Origin: Stutzerimonas stutzeri
GTDB taxonomy: Bacteria > Pseudomonadota > Gammaproteobacteria > Pseudomonadales > Pseudomonadaceae
Direction: 5' to 3'
Length of the DNA: 51,236 nt
Assembly: GCF_024448935.1 (NCBI RefSeq)
Contig: NZ_JAMOIE010000026.1
Location: 1 to 51,236, forward strand
Below the pieces are notes generated by a model. That model worked only from the letters and a program-made list of their open reading frames with translations, was not told the DNA's origin and searched no databases. Made by a program: the position numbers and the translations under genes. Below are positions 1-7,522 of this stretch, piece after piece; position 1 is the first letter of the stretch; every line of letters begins with the position of its first letter.

Positions 1-848
1 CCAGTCCGCCTGGCGCAAGAGGTAGCAAGCGGATTGCGAAACGGAACTAGGATATGAGGTAGCTGGCGTTTGACGTAGACCTTACGTCCAGCTCGCTTCT
101 GATCCTGCTCGACCAGGACTTCGAACCACTTATTCAAATCTGCGCGAAGGTAGGATTTGCTGTCGACGGAGTGGATTCTGCGCGACAAAGCTCCTTTGCG
201 GGTAACCGTGTCCAGAATGTCTCGCCAGATGTCCTCTGCCGATGCCTCGGTGCTCAATATCACACCGTGAAGGTCATACGCCGCTCTTCGTATGTTGCTC
301 ATACCCAGCAGTTCGATCTCGCGCATGGTTCGGAGCACTTGCCAGAGAGTAGCGTCTACCCAGGCCGCTACGTTCACTCCACTGGGGGCGACATAGCTGT
401 TGCTCTTACCATTCAGGTAGTCGACTAGATCTTCGCGCCCAGGTTTTCCGGCGCGCTCGTCATGGTTGATGAGCAAGTACTCAAGAGTGACATTGACCGG
501 ATGCTCTGTGACGATCCTGAATTTTCTAGGCACGGTAAGTGAGGGTTCGCTCTGCATGGACTTATGCATGATTGAACTGCTTGGTATCTTCTTTTTGTCG
601 GCACCTTTGCTGAGGACTAAAAGATCGTTTCTTGCCCAATGGGCCTTCGTGGTCGTTTTCACCTGCACGAATTCGACGAAGTCGTCACAGACGACATCAA
701 TATCGTCTGTGACTTCACATCGAATACGTTGAATTTTTTTGTCACGCAGCATCTGAGTGACGTAATAGGCGGCGACACAATCCTGGAAGATGAAGCCGTG
801 CTTGGCAGCGACTCCGCCAGCGTCATTAGGTTCCATCTCGACATCCAT
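1..848 (-). CDS. DUF4297 (Cap4-like) nuclease, partial: C-terminus beyond the left edge
   Basis: An open frame of about 282 codons runs on the minus strand from an ATG at 848 off the left end of the window with no stop. The N-terminus reads GGVAAKHGFIFQDCVAAYYV, then CEVTDDIDVV near residues 44-53 and FVQVKTT near 60-66. This matches the DUF4297 / Cap4 PD-(D/E)XK endonuclease pattern: an FxxQ helix, an acidic (E/D)DID strand and a QxK catalytic strand, with likely residues D51, Q62 and K64. Cap4-type proteins cut double-stranded DNA in CBASS, and DUF4297 domains also occur with HerA helicases in a two-gene antiphage system. Residues 150-282 are not recognised; a SAVED sensor can be neither shown nor excluded. 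A GTG at 863 is an alternative start. It lies 205 bases downstream of the DUF6602-like gene on the same strand. The family call is confident; the system is unknown because the partner lies outside the window. Confidence 0.75.
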   Translation of the reverse strand, partial: MDVEMEPNDAGGVAAKHGFIFQDCVAAYYVTQMLRDKKIQRIRCEVTDDIDVVCDDFVEFVQVKTTTKAHWARNDLLVLSKGADKKKIPSSSIMHKSMQSEPSLTVPRKFRIVTEHPVNVTLEYLLINHDERAGKPGREDLVDYLNGKSNSYVAPSGVNVAAWVDATLWQVLRTMREIELLGMSNIRRAAYDLHGVILSTEASAEDIWRDILDTVTRKGALSRRIHSVDSKSYLRADLNKWFEVLVEQDQKRAGRKVYVKRQLPHILVPFRNPLATSCARRT

Positions 849-1053
849 GGCAGCTTTGACCACGGAATTTATGGCAATAGCCTCTCTGCGTCCAGATTAC
901 AGATGGCTCATTGCCTTATTTAGTTAGACCATCACTGTCATGTGGATCAATCCGAGGACCGTAACCCTAAGCGCAGAAACGACTTGTCCCCCCAAATAAT
1001 CAAGGTAATCACCTGCGACTTCAGGCGGGCGATTAAAATAAAATTGCTTGGTG

Positions 1054-1879
1054 TCAGGCCTTGCGATTGAGCAAATTTTGCAGGAGTGACGTGTTGAGAG
1101 TTCGAGACCAATCAATCGGAAGCAAATCAATCCAACTCAGCGCTTGAAGGAGCACTACAAGCCCCAGGCCGTACGCATTACCCACGGCCGGCTCCACACG
1201 AAGCCCCGACCAATATTTGGCGTCATAGAAGAGCGACGACTTGATCCCGTCTGGGCCTAGATTAATGCTCTGAGTCGCGATGTAGTCATTCCCGAGAATC
1301 AGCAAATCTGGCGTGTACTCATCCCCAGCTGTGCGCGGAAGGGGCAACGTCAGAAGAATATTTGCGAGAAAACACTGCGCAAAACGGTTGGTTCTTGAGC
1401 GGCGGAAACTCTCTCGGCCAGTCACGTATCTTATTGCCGTATCTTGGCCCTTCTGCCTCGTAGTCAGGATTGGATAGAGATCGCCGGGTCAGCACCAATC
1501 TCTTCACGGCTTCGGTTTGGCTGATGGCCTTTTCTAGGACAGTCGGATCGGATATAGAATGCTTGCACTCGATGTAGGCAAACACCGCATCAACCGGAAT
1601 TTGCTCCTTGACTGGAAACTGACGGCTCATGCCAGAACGCAAAATGGGGCTAGCCATCCTGTCGTAGATTATAACGTCATCCCCAGCGGTTGAGCCGTCC
1701 TCAGCAACGACAAACCCTCGACATACGCCATATTTCGCGGGCAGTAGACCCTCTAACAGAGCGCAGATTGCGAGTTCAAACTCGTCCCCTAAGTCGAAGT
1801 TGTAGATCGCTTCAATATCCTGCAGACGAGCCTCTACTTTCCTGGCCAGTCTCTCTATGTACCCGCCGTACAAACCCAT
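1054..1879 (-). pseudogene. DUF6602-like protein, interrupted by a one-base frameshift
   Basis: The first frame begins at the ATG at 1879, chosen over the ATG at 1894 because a strong GGAGGG lies just in front of it. It contains GDEFE, then GFVVAEDGSTAGDDVIIYD and VFAYIECKHSI, the pattern of DUF6602, whose D...ExK arrangement resembles PD-(D/E)XK nucleases. Reading breaks near 1369-1372, a run of four A (T on the coding strand). Removing one base joins it to the second frame, which continues as FLANILLTLPLP and PDLLILGNDYIA and ends at 1054, giving about 275 residues. Either the gene is disrupted or the run is a sequencing error. It lies upstream of the DUF4297 gene in the same direction, so the two may be one defence unit. 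The family function is not established; a nuclease-like role is inference. Confidence 0.6.
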
Positions 1880-2356
1880 TCTCCCTCCTTCCATTTCGTG
1901 GTCAACACCAGTTAAGTGCCTCTCAGTCGCAAAAAACTGATGACGTCGAACCAGGCGAATGTTACCTATATATCCTCAAGCCCAACACGTGCTTTTATAA
2001 CGGTGATAAATTCACCAAAAGCGGCAAAGAGCGTACGAACGACAGGCTAAAATGGGTCGAATTGAGCGTAGTACCCCCCAGCGCGAATGGCGATGAAACA
2101 GGATTGAAGTGTGCTGGAGTTGAGGTGGCCGATAAGTCAGTCACCAGAGGTTCGACACTTGATCAAAGTAGCCGGGCTCCAAGCCCACACCTACCAAGAG
2201 CCGCACTGAAACTTCATCGCCACGGCAGCTATTAGCCGGTTCCTGCTTGTAGGCGACAGCCAGGAGCCGGCCAGAAGCGGACGCTTCAATGAGACTCCGC
2301 TCTCTTAGTATTCCCATTCTGCCAGGTCTTAAGCAGGCTAGAAACGATTGCGATCG
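1880..2356. other. Gap of about 480 bases with no supported gene
   Basis: A frame on the plus strand crosses this gap, but it begins antisense inside the DUF6602-like gene, has no plausible ribosome site and no recognisable domain, so no gene is called. The stretch near 2267-2281 carries a GGCCAGAAGCGG element that recurs near 3318 and, with changes, near 5179. The gap should hold the promoter of the DUF6602/DUF4297 pair; no clear hexamers stand out. Confidence 0.4.
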
Positions 2357-3169
2357 CTAGCGGTGTTCAGTTTTCGAACTAGAGTCTTCAAGCATTTTAC
2401 AGACTTCTCTAGCATTTCGCCTTTGAGTTTCGAGCCGCTTGATCGCCTCTCTCCGAACGTCCCCTAGGGCTTCACTCAAAATATGCCTATACAACTCGTT
2501 AGGTAATGCCAGTTCCTTCAAGGAGAGTGGCGTTTTGACATAGAGTTTGGCTTTGGATTGGAGAATAGTACTGAGCTGGGTGAAGTAATCCTCATTAACG
2601 CCCTTCAGGTAAATAACTGGCTCCTCACCTGCTGCTTGCATAGTTACTAAGCGAGGCCGAATAAGATCTTTGCCTAACGAGATAACGTCAGTTTGGCTGA
2701 GGCTCAGGAACTGCATTACTTCTCCCCTATCTAACCGCTGAGGGAATGCACTGCCTTTTGGAAGCCGTTCAGCAAGATCTATTGAATCCAAGTGGTCATG
2801 TTCAATATGAGCGCCTAAGATAGTCACTGGGGCGTGTCCTTCTGACACAATTCCCAATGCAATTCCGCTGGATTTCATATCGTAATGCATAATTATCCGT
2901 GGTTTCTCACGCTCCTGTTGACGATGTACCTGCCACAGGGCCGTAGCAACGGCAAGCAAAGCCCCGATACCTGATACCCAGTCGCCTACACTCCCCCAAT
3001 CAGGAACAAAATGAACGGTGGAGGATGGGTTTAAATTAATTCCTGCTGTAAGCCCCAACAGCGCGAACAACGAGGAAGTGCAAATTGAGGCAATAATCCA
3101 AGCCAGTTTCAAGGGGCACCACCAATTAAAAAGCCAAATTATAGCATTTGAGCTGTCCCTGTTGAACAT
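2357..3169 (-). CDS. Unrecognised membrane-anchored protein with two N-terminal segments
   Basis: 270 residues when started at the ATG at 3169, which has GAGAGAGG seven bases upstream; the frame stays open to 3232 without such a signal. A hydrophobic segment near residues 18-40 is followed by a second near 60-75 (VGDWVSGIGALLAVATALW), then a charged region QVHRQQEREKPRI and a soluble part rich in acidic and basic residues. The second segment plus the following Q/H/R/E-rich stretch resembles small hypothetical membrane proteins often seen in pseudomonad accessory islands. No catalytic motif is visible. Its neighbours are nuclease-like genes upstream and a HEPN-like gene downstream, so a defence accessory or sensor role is possible but only suggested by position. 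The region has lower GC than the core genome to the right. Confidence 0.6.
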   Translation of the reverse strand: MFNRDSSNAIIWLFNWWCPLKLAWIIASICTSSLFALLGLTAGINLNPSSTVHFVPDWGSVGDWVSGIGALLAVATALWQVHRQQEREKPRIIMHYDMKSSGIALGIVSEGHAPVTILGAHIEHDHLDSIDLAERLPKGSAFPQRLDRGEVMQFLSLSQTDVISLGKDLIRPRLVTMQAAGEEPVIYLKGVNEDYFTQLSTILQSKAKLYVKTPLSLKELALPNELYRHILSEALGDVRREAIKRLETQRRNAREVCKMLEDSSSKTEHR

Positions 3170-3420
3170 TCGACGACCTCTCTCACCACCCCTTCGCAGC
3201 GCGCATACTGTAGGCCTTGCATCATGCGGCATCTGGGAGTTGAAAGCAGACTCAGCGGATGAAGGATGAAGCCCCTGCTTTCACTGATACCTGATGCGGG
3301 CCTACAGACAACTATTGGCCAGAAGCGGTCATCGCCCTGGCGGCTGCTGACCCGTTGCGGATCTCTCTACCGGAGAGGTAACCGAACGCACCTGGCCATA
3401 TGGGATATACGGAAACAAGA

Positions 3421-3441
3421 AAACCCGAGGGGAGCGGGTTT
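3421..3441 (+). terminator. Stem-loop, terminator-like
   Basis: AAACCCG and CGGGTTT form a 7-base-pair stem around a 7-base purine-rich loop. It is followed by TATT rather than a long T run, so it may be a weak terminator or another structure. No gene immediately upstream on this strand would obviously use it. Confidence 0.35.
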
Positions 3442-3476
3442 ATTAGCGGTTTTCGCTGTAGGGGACGTTTGAACGT

Positions 3477-3494
3477 AACAGTTAACTAACTGTT
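3477..3494. promoter_or_regulatory. Perfect inverted repeat, candidate operator
   Basis: AACAGTTA and TAACTGTT face each other across two bases, making an 18-base near-perfect palindrome in an AT-rich stretch. The half-sites look like a dimeric repressor site. The nearest downstream gene is 520 bases away at 4017, so the controlled promoter is unclear. Confidence 0.35.
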
Positions 3495-4016
3495 TTAAAA
3501 AGATTATATCGATTAAGCGAGTTTCAGGGATAAACGGAGGAATACCCTGCCCAAGTTGCTAGGGCTATGGGCGAGAGGTCAGTTATCGATTTTTTAATTT
3601 CGCAAGCGTGTAAGAACGATTGGGAGCACGGTGTCGAGCTTATGAGGCTCCAGGAAATTCCCCCCTCCTTGTAAGCACGCTAGGGTCGGTTGCGGCGCGG
3701 GTTGTGGAGTGTCTGGCCAGGTGCTAGGGAGCATTGCCGTGTCCACCTTGCCACCTTTTCTTCAGGCCGTGGACGCGGGGAAAAACAACACGTTAGGCGT
3801 TCGTTTTGCCTGCTTTCTAGCCAAAAAGGGTGGACAAAAAAGCACCGATTTGTCGGGGTGGAAAAATCCGCGAACCGTGCGGGCCTGATGACCGTGATAT
3901 GAAGACTCATTGCTGGAGGGGCCGAGCCTGATTTCGGGAGCACACGCTAACGACTTTGGCTGAACATAGGGCATGTTAAGGATTAGGTTCGCGGTGAAAC
4001 GACTAAGGGGTGTGAG

Positions 4017-4961
4017 ATGGTTAAGGAAACTGAGAGCAGTGCTGAGCAGGATGCCCGTAACGAAGCAGCGGCCAAAGCTTTGGTTGAGACCCTTCAACCA
4101 TATATACCAGCCATAGGGGAATCGCTTCGCACCGTTCAAAATTACGCAAACACTTACGTAACCAGCTTCCAAGCATTCGCCAAAGAGTTTGAGCGAAAGT
4201 GGCAGGGGGCAATGCGGCAGGCCTGGCCTGTGCTAGAAACCCTGTCCAAGATTGACTGGAAGGCCGTCCAAGCCAAGCTTGAAAAGCTACCGCTTCGTTC
4301 TAAAAACGCGATGCATCTTGCAGCAGAGCAAGGATGGTTCTTTGGCTGGAATGGTTCACTTCAGGATGTGCTAGAGCTAGTCGATGGAGTGGAGGGGCGA
4401 GAGGCATGCGACCTGGATGAATTTCTAGCCCAATACCATCGAGACAATTTAGAAGAATTCTCAACCGCTCTAATGAGCTGCTATCCACACCGACTGGAGG
4501 CTATTAGTGCTGCGCTGGAGGCTCACAAACTAGCAAGCCGAAGCGGTTATCTACTATCGATTCCTGTCTTGCTTTCTCAGGCCGATGGAATTCTTTCTGA
4601 AGTCACTGAAACCGAGTCTGCATTGCAGAAGGCTGGGCGAAATGAGGACCAAACCCGGGCGGCAAAGTGGCTCAAGGCTCGATTTTCTAAGAGCCCTCAA
4701 TCGCTGGATTTAGTACACCCTCTCCTGAACTTACATGCAAATGATCTATTTAAGTCCGCAAAACAAAGGCAAGCAGTTAGCACGGCTTCGGGAAGTGCTT
4801 TTACTGCGTTGAATCGACACCAAGTCATGCATGGTGAAATATCTGACTACGGAACTGAACTGAACAGTCTTAAAGCTTTTTCTTTCTTGTTTTTTGTCGG
4901 ACTGCACCTGCCCGATATTCTTGTCTACGCAGCCGATGAGGAACCTGCCGCGCAAGATTGA
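4017..4961 (+). CDS. HEPN-like protein with RX4H motif, candidate toxin or RNase
   Basis: 314 residues; the ATG at 4017 is preceded by AAGGGG at a proper distance. The N-terminus is predicted helical and polar. The middle contains SGYLLSIPVLLSQADGI (about 176-192). The C-terminus reads LNRHQVMHGEISDYGTELNSLKAFSFLFFV, in which R267 and H272 form the RX4-6H motif of HEPN ribonucleases, followed by the HGE..DYGTxxNSLKA pattern seen in a family of accessory-genome proteins. HEPN proteins are common RNA-cutting effectors in toxin-antitoxin, abortive infection and other defence systems. No antitoxin is visible beside it, so it may act alone or be non-catalytic. Base composition is lower in GC than the core genes after 5.6 kb, consistent with transfer. 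The motif is seen; the RNase activity is inferred. Confidence 0.6.
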   Translation: MVKETESSAEQDARNEAAAKALVETLQPYIPAIGESLRTVQNYANTYVTSFQAFAKEFERKWQGAMRQAWPVLETLSKIDWKAVQAKLEKLPLRSKNAMHLAAEQGWFFGWNGSLQDVLELVDGVEGREACDLDEFLAQYHRDNLEEFSTALMSCYPHRLEAISAALEAHKLASRSGYLLSIPVLLSQADGILSEVTETESALQKAGRNEDQTRAAKWLKARFSKSPQSLDLVHPLLNLHANDLFKSAKQRQAVSTASGSAFTALNRHQVMHGEISDYGTELNSLKAFSFLFFVGLHLPDILVYAADEEPAAQD

Positions 4962-5147
4962 GTGTGCCAATCGCTTAGGGAAGCAAGCAGGGCTCCGCAG
5001 CGAAGACTGCCTTATTCCGAGCCGGCTGCATACCTCAGGCCATATATTCACTCGTCAATACGCTCGTATCGTCAAAGGCTGGGTGTAAGCCACTGGCCTT
5101 GATGCAGTCATGTGTGGCACTCACACAATGAGAGTTGTGAGCATGTA

Positions 5148-5176
5148 TAGCGACGGTCGAAGTCATGCCGTCGCTA
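5148..5176. repeat. Hairpin, 9-base-pair perfect stem
   Basis: TAGCGACGG pairs with CCGTCGCTA around an 11-base loop. No T run follows, so a simple Rho-independent terminator for the HEPN-like gene 190 bases upstream is not convincing. Confidence 0.45.
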
Positions 5177-5237
5177 ACCGGCCAAAAGCAGGCGCTCTTG
5201 AGAGAGCAGGCAGAAGCGAGCCGGCCATCTCCCTGTT

Positions 5238-5255
5238 CAGCCAAGCGCTTGGCTG
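5238..5255. repeat. 18-base perfect palindrome
   Basis: CAGCCAAGCGCTTGGCTG reads the same on both strands with no spacer. It could be a dimeric protein site or recombination-related. No promoter is obvious next to it. Confidence 0.45.
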
Positions 5256-5493
5256 CTGGGTGCGTCGATGCCACCCGGCTCTCTAATTAAGGAATTTTCC
5301 AGTTTAGAGCACTGGCCTGCGGTCCTCAGATTCACATAGGATGGCTATGTATGCCTACCGCTCTGCCGTAGGAACGGGGTAGCTGGCCGCCTAATCAGCA
5401 TTCATGAGCAGAGTCGTCGCATTCTGCGATCGAAAAGGCAAAGGGGGTATCCGCGGTCGCGGTACCTTCTGCAGCCCCTACGGGTATCATGTC

Positions 5494-5539
5494 ATTTCGT
5501 AAAGTTTTAGGCGCTCTAAAGTCTAAAAATTTACGAAAT
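5494..5539. repeat. 17-base inverted repeat with one mismatch
   Basis: ATTTCGTAAAGTTTTAG at 5494-5510 is matched on the opposite strand by 5523-5539 with one mismatch, around a 12-base spacer. A further TTTACGA follows at 5542. It lies about 100 bases before the core gene at 5642, in the AT-rich end of the island. It may be an operator, a cruciform or part of an attachment site. Confidence 0.5.
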
Positions 5540-5570
5540 TATTTACGAGAATGCGGTTATGTGCTGCAAG

Positions 5571-5599
5571 TTGCTGAAATACAAAGGATTTTATATGTT
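5571..5599 (+). promoter_or_regulatory. Candidate sigma-70 promoter for the RmlD-like gene
   Basis: TTGCTG at 5571-5576 and TATGTT at 5594-5599 are 17 bases apart in an AT-rich stretch, about 43 bases before the start at 5642. The -10 match is moderate. Confidence 0.35.
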
Positions 5600-5641
5600 G
5601 CTTGGGTGTCAGGTGCTCATTGCCGTTCTAGAGTTCACTCC

Positions 5642-6526
5642 ATGCGAATGCGCCTGATGCTGTTGGGCGGCGGTAATGCCCTGGGTCAGGCGCTTATCCG
5701 CCTGGGTGCCGAGGAGGACATCGGCTTCCTCGCGCCGCGCCCGCCCAGTCAGGGCTGGGATGCGCCAAGTCTGACTACGTTGCTCGACGATAACCGTCCG
5801 GATGTCGTGATCAACCTCGCCTATTACTTCGACTGGTTCCAGAGCGGGCGTGTCGATGAAGCGGTGCTCGCCAGTCAAGAGCGCGCAATCGAGCGCCTGG
5901 CCGAGCTGGGCCAGCATCATCAGTTTGTACTGATGCAACCGTCCAGCTACCGCGTCTTTGACGGGGCCAGAACCACCTCCTACAGCGAAAAAGACGAGGT
6001 GGCACCACTGGACGCGCGAAGCTGCGCGCTTTGGCGTATGGAGCAGAGTGTGCGTTCGCTTTGCCCTCGGCACGTATTGCTACGGTTTGGCTGGTTGCTC
6101 GACGATAGCTCAGATGGCTTGCTGGGTCGGTTCCTCCAGCGTCTTGAGCAGAACGACGAGCTGTGTCTCGCTGATGATCGTCGCGGCAATCCTACGCCTG
6201 TTGAAGATGCTGCGCGGGTCATCCTGGCGGTGTTGAAGCAGCTCGATTGCGAGGCGCCGTTGTGGGGCACCTATCACTATGGTGGGCACGAGGCGTCAAC
6301 CCCGTTGGTGGTTGGCCAGGCGCTTCTGGCCGAAGCGGCTAATCATCGCCAGCTGGCGGTTGAGCGCCTGACGCCCGTCGCCCACGCCGCCTGCGCGGAT
6401 GCAGCGGACGAGCCGCAGCATGGCGTGCTGGCGTGCAAGAAGATATTCAATACCTTCGGCATCAAGCCGCGCGCCTGGCGCACCGGGCTGCCGAGCCTGC
6501 TGGAGCGCTACTATCGACATGGCTGA
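5642..6526 (+). CDS. RmlD-like sugar-nucleotide reductase (extended SDR)
   Basis: 294 residues from the ATG at 5642 (MRMRLMLLGGGNALGQAL); the frame extends upstream into AT-rich junction sequence, but pseudomonad relatives start here. The glycine-rich LGGGNALGQ is the NAD(P)-binding turn and the protein follows the layout of dTDP-4-dehydrorhamnose reductase-type extended SDRs: PDVVINLAYYFD near residue 60, a Ser/Tyr region PSSYRVFD, and VLLRFGWLL with NPTPVEDAARVI in the C-terminal half. A canonical YxxxK is not obvious, so the activity may differ from RmlD or be structural. The stop overlaps the ATG of the next epimerase by 8 bases, so the two are translationally coupled and likely act on the same nucleotide sugar for O-antigen or other surface polysaccharide. 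Confidence 0.75.
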   Translation: MRMRLMLLGGGNALGQALIRLGAEEDIGFLAPRPPSQGWDAPSLTTLLDDNRPDVVINLAYYFDWFQSGRVDEAVLASQERAIERLAELGQHHQFVLMQPSSYRVFDGARTTSYSEKDEVAPLDARSCALWRMEQSVRSLCPRHVLLRFGWLLDDSSDGLLGRFLQRLEQNDELCLADDRRGNPTPVEDAARVILAVLKQLDCEAPLWGTYHYGGHEASTPLVVGQALLAEAANHRQLAVERLTPVAHAACADAADEPQHGVLACKKIFNTFGIKPRAWRTGLPSLLERYYRHG

Positions 6527-7448
6527 CTTACCGATTCTGGTTACCGGTGGCGCCGGTTTCATCGGCTCCAACCTTATCGATGCGCTTGTCGCGCGAGGCT
6601 ACTCCGTTAGGGTGCTGGACAACCTGTCCAGCGGAAAACGCAGCAATTTACCGGATGATCCGAGCGTCGAGCTGATTGTGGCTGATGTGGCGGATGCACA
6701 AGCCATGCGCAGCGCAGTTCAGGGCTGTCGCGCCGTGGTGCACCTTGCCGCGGTGGCGTCGGTACAGGCTTCGGTCGATGACCCGGTTGGCACGCACCAG
6801 AGCAATCTGGTCGGCACGCTGAATCTCTGTGAGGCCATGCGTGAGACGGGCGTACGCCGGGTTGTTTTCGCCTCCAGCGCGGCGATTTACGGCAACAATG
6901 GCGAAGGCCAGCCCATCGACGAGGACACGCCCAAGGCGCCCTTGACTCCATACGCGGCGGACAAGCTGGCCAGTGAGCACTATCTTGATTTCTACCGGCG
7001 TCAGCATGGGCTTGAGCCGGCCGTCTTGCGCTTCTTCAATATCTACGGCCCGCGGCAGGATCCATCCTCCCCCTATTCAGGTGTGATCAGCATTTTTACC
7101 GAGCGGGCAAAGCAGGGATTGCCTATTGCTGTTTATGGGGATGGAGAACAGACCCGCGATTTCCTCTACGTAGGCGATCTGGTAGAGCTGCTGCTGCAGG
7201 CGCTGGAGATGCCGGTGCTGGAAGCGGGCGCTGTAAATGTTGGTCTGAACCAGGCGACCTCGTTGAACCAGCTGCTCGATGCGGTTGGCGATGTGCTGGG
7301 CGGATTGCCCGAGGTGAAGTACCAGGCGGCGCGACCGGGAGATATCCGTCATTCGCGAGCTAACAATGCGCGGCTGCTACAGCGCTATCGGTTACCCGAG
7401 CCTGCTACCGGAATGCGCGACGGTCTGGCGAAACTGCTCGGTTTGTAG
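6519..7448 (+). CDS. NAD-dependent epimerase/dehydratase, UDP-sugar 4-epimerase type
   Basis: 309 residues from the ATG at 6519, which overlaps the previous stop. An open frame reaches back to 6399, but this start matches the family N-terminus. VTGGAGFIGSNL (residues 8-19) is the Rossmann dinucleotide site. SSAAIYG and YAADK provide the Ser and the YxxxK catalytic pair, and RFFNIYGPRQDPSSPYSGVISIF is the substrate loop typical of GalE/WbpP-like epimerases. The length is normal. It is the second gene of a two-gene operon ended by the terminator at 7468-7489. The likely role is interconversion of UDP-hexose or UDP-HexNAc epimers for surface glycans; the exact substrate cannot be read from sequence. 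Confidence 0.85.
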   Translation: MADLPILVTGGAGFIGSNLIDALVARGYSVRVLDNLSSGKRSNLPDDPSVELIVADVADAQAMRSAVQGCRAVVHLAAVASVQASVDDPVGTHQSNLVGTLNLCEAMRETGVRRVVFASSAAIYGNNGEGQPIDEDTPKAPLTPYAADKLASEHYLDFYRRQHGLEPAVLRFFNIYGPRQDPSSPYSGVISIFTERAKQGLPIAVYGDGEQTRDFLYVGDLVELLLQALEMPVLEAGAVNVGLNQATSLNQLLDAVGDVLGGLPEVKYQAARPGDIRHSRANNARLLQRYRLPEPATGMRDGLAKLLGL

Positions 7449-7467
7449 CGGTTTCCGCGGGTATGGA

Positions 7468-7489
7468 AAAGGCGCCGAGAGGCGCCTTT
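7468..7489. terminator. Bidirectional terminator between epimerase and ompW
   Basis: AAAGGCGCC and GGCGCCTTT make a 9-base-pair stem with a GAGA tetraloop, followed by a T-rich tail. A-rich sequence on the other side lets it serve the convergent ompW gene too. Confidence 0.85.
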
Positions 7490-7522
7490 GTCTTTGTCTG
7501 AGAGTCGGCTATGCCGACGGCT

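Larger units (their letters stand above)
3170..4016. other. Gene-poor gap of about 850 bases with inverted repeats
   Basis: No convincing gene. Short frames on both strands between 3680 and 4172 have biased composition, overlap each other and lack ribosome sites or domains. The gap holds a terminator-like stem at 3421-3441 and a perfect inverted repeat at 3477-3494. GGCCAGAAGCGG near 3318 repeats the element seen near 2270. The promoter of the gene at 4017 must lie here, but its hexamers are not clear. Confidence 0.4.
4962..5641. other. Island-to-core junction, 680 bases without a supported gene
   Basis: Short frames here lack ribosome sites and domains. The stretch holds three strong palindromes (5148-5176, 5238-5255, 5494-5539) and a variant of the repeated element (GGCCAAAAGCAGG near 5179). 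It becomes AT-rich just before the core gene at 5642. It probably marks the boundary between the acquired island and the conserved sugar-nucleotide genes. Confidence 0.45.

Noticed and set aside
924-1130. Small minus-strand frame of 68 codons between the DUF4297 and DUF6602-like genes
   Set aside because: It overlaps the end of the DUF6602-like gene in another frame, has no clear ribosome site and no motif.
1690-2235. 181-codon plus-strand frame
   Set aside because: It begins antisense inside the DUF6602-like gene and has no domain or ribosome site; only its second half lies in open sequence.
3680-4172. Overlapping frames on both strands before the HEPN-like gene
   Set aside because: They shadow each other, have skewed composition and no domain; the longer minus-strand one runs into the HEPN-like gene.
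5489-5641. N-terminal extension of the RmlD-like protein
   Set aside because: The extension is AT-rich, contains the inverted repeat and does not match the family; the start at 5642 fits the Rossmann N-terminus.
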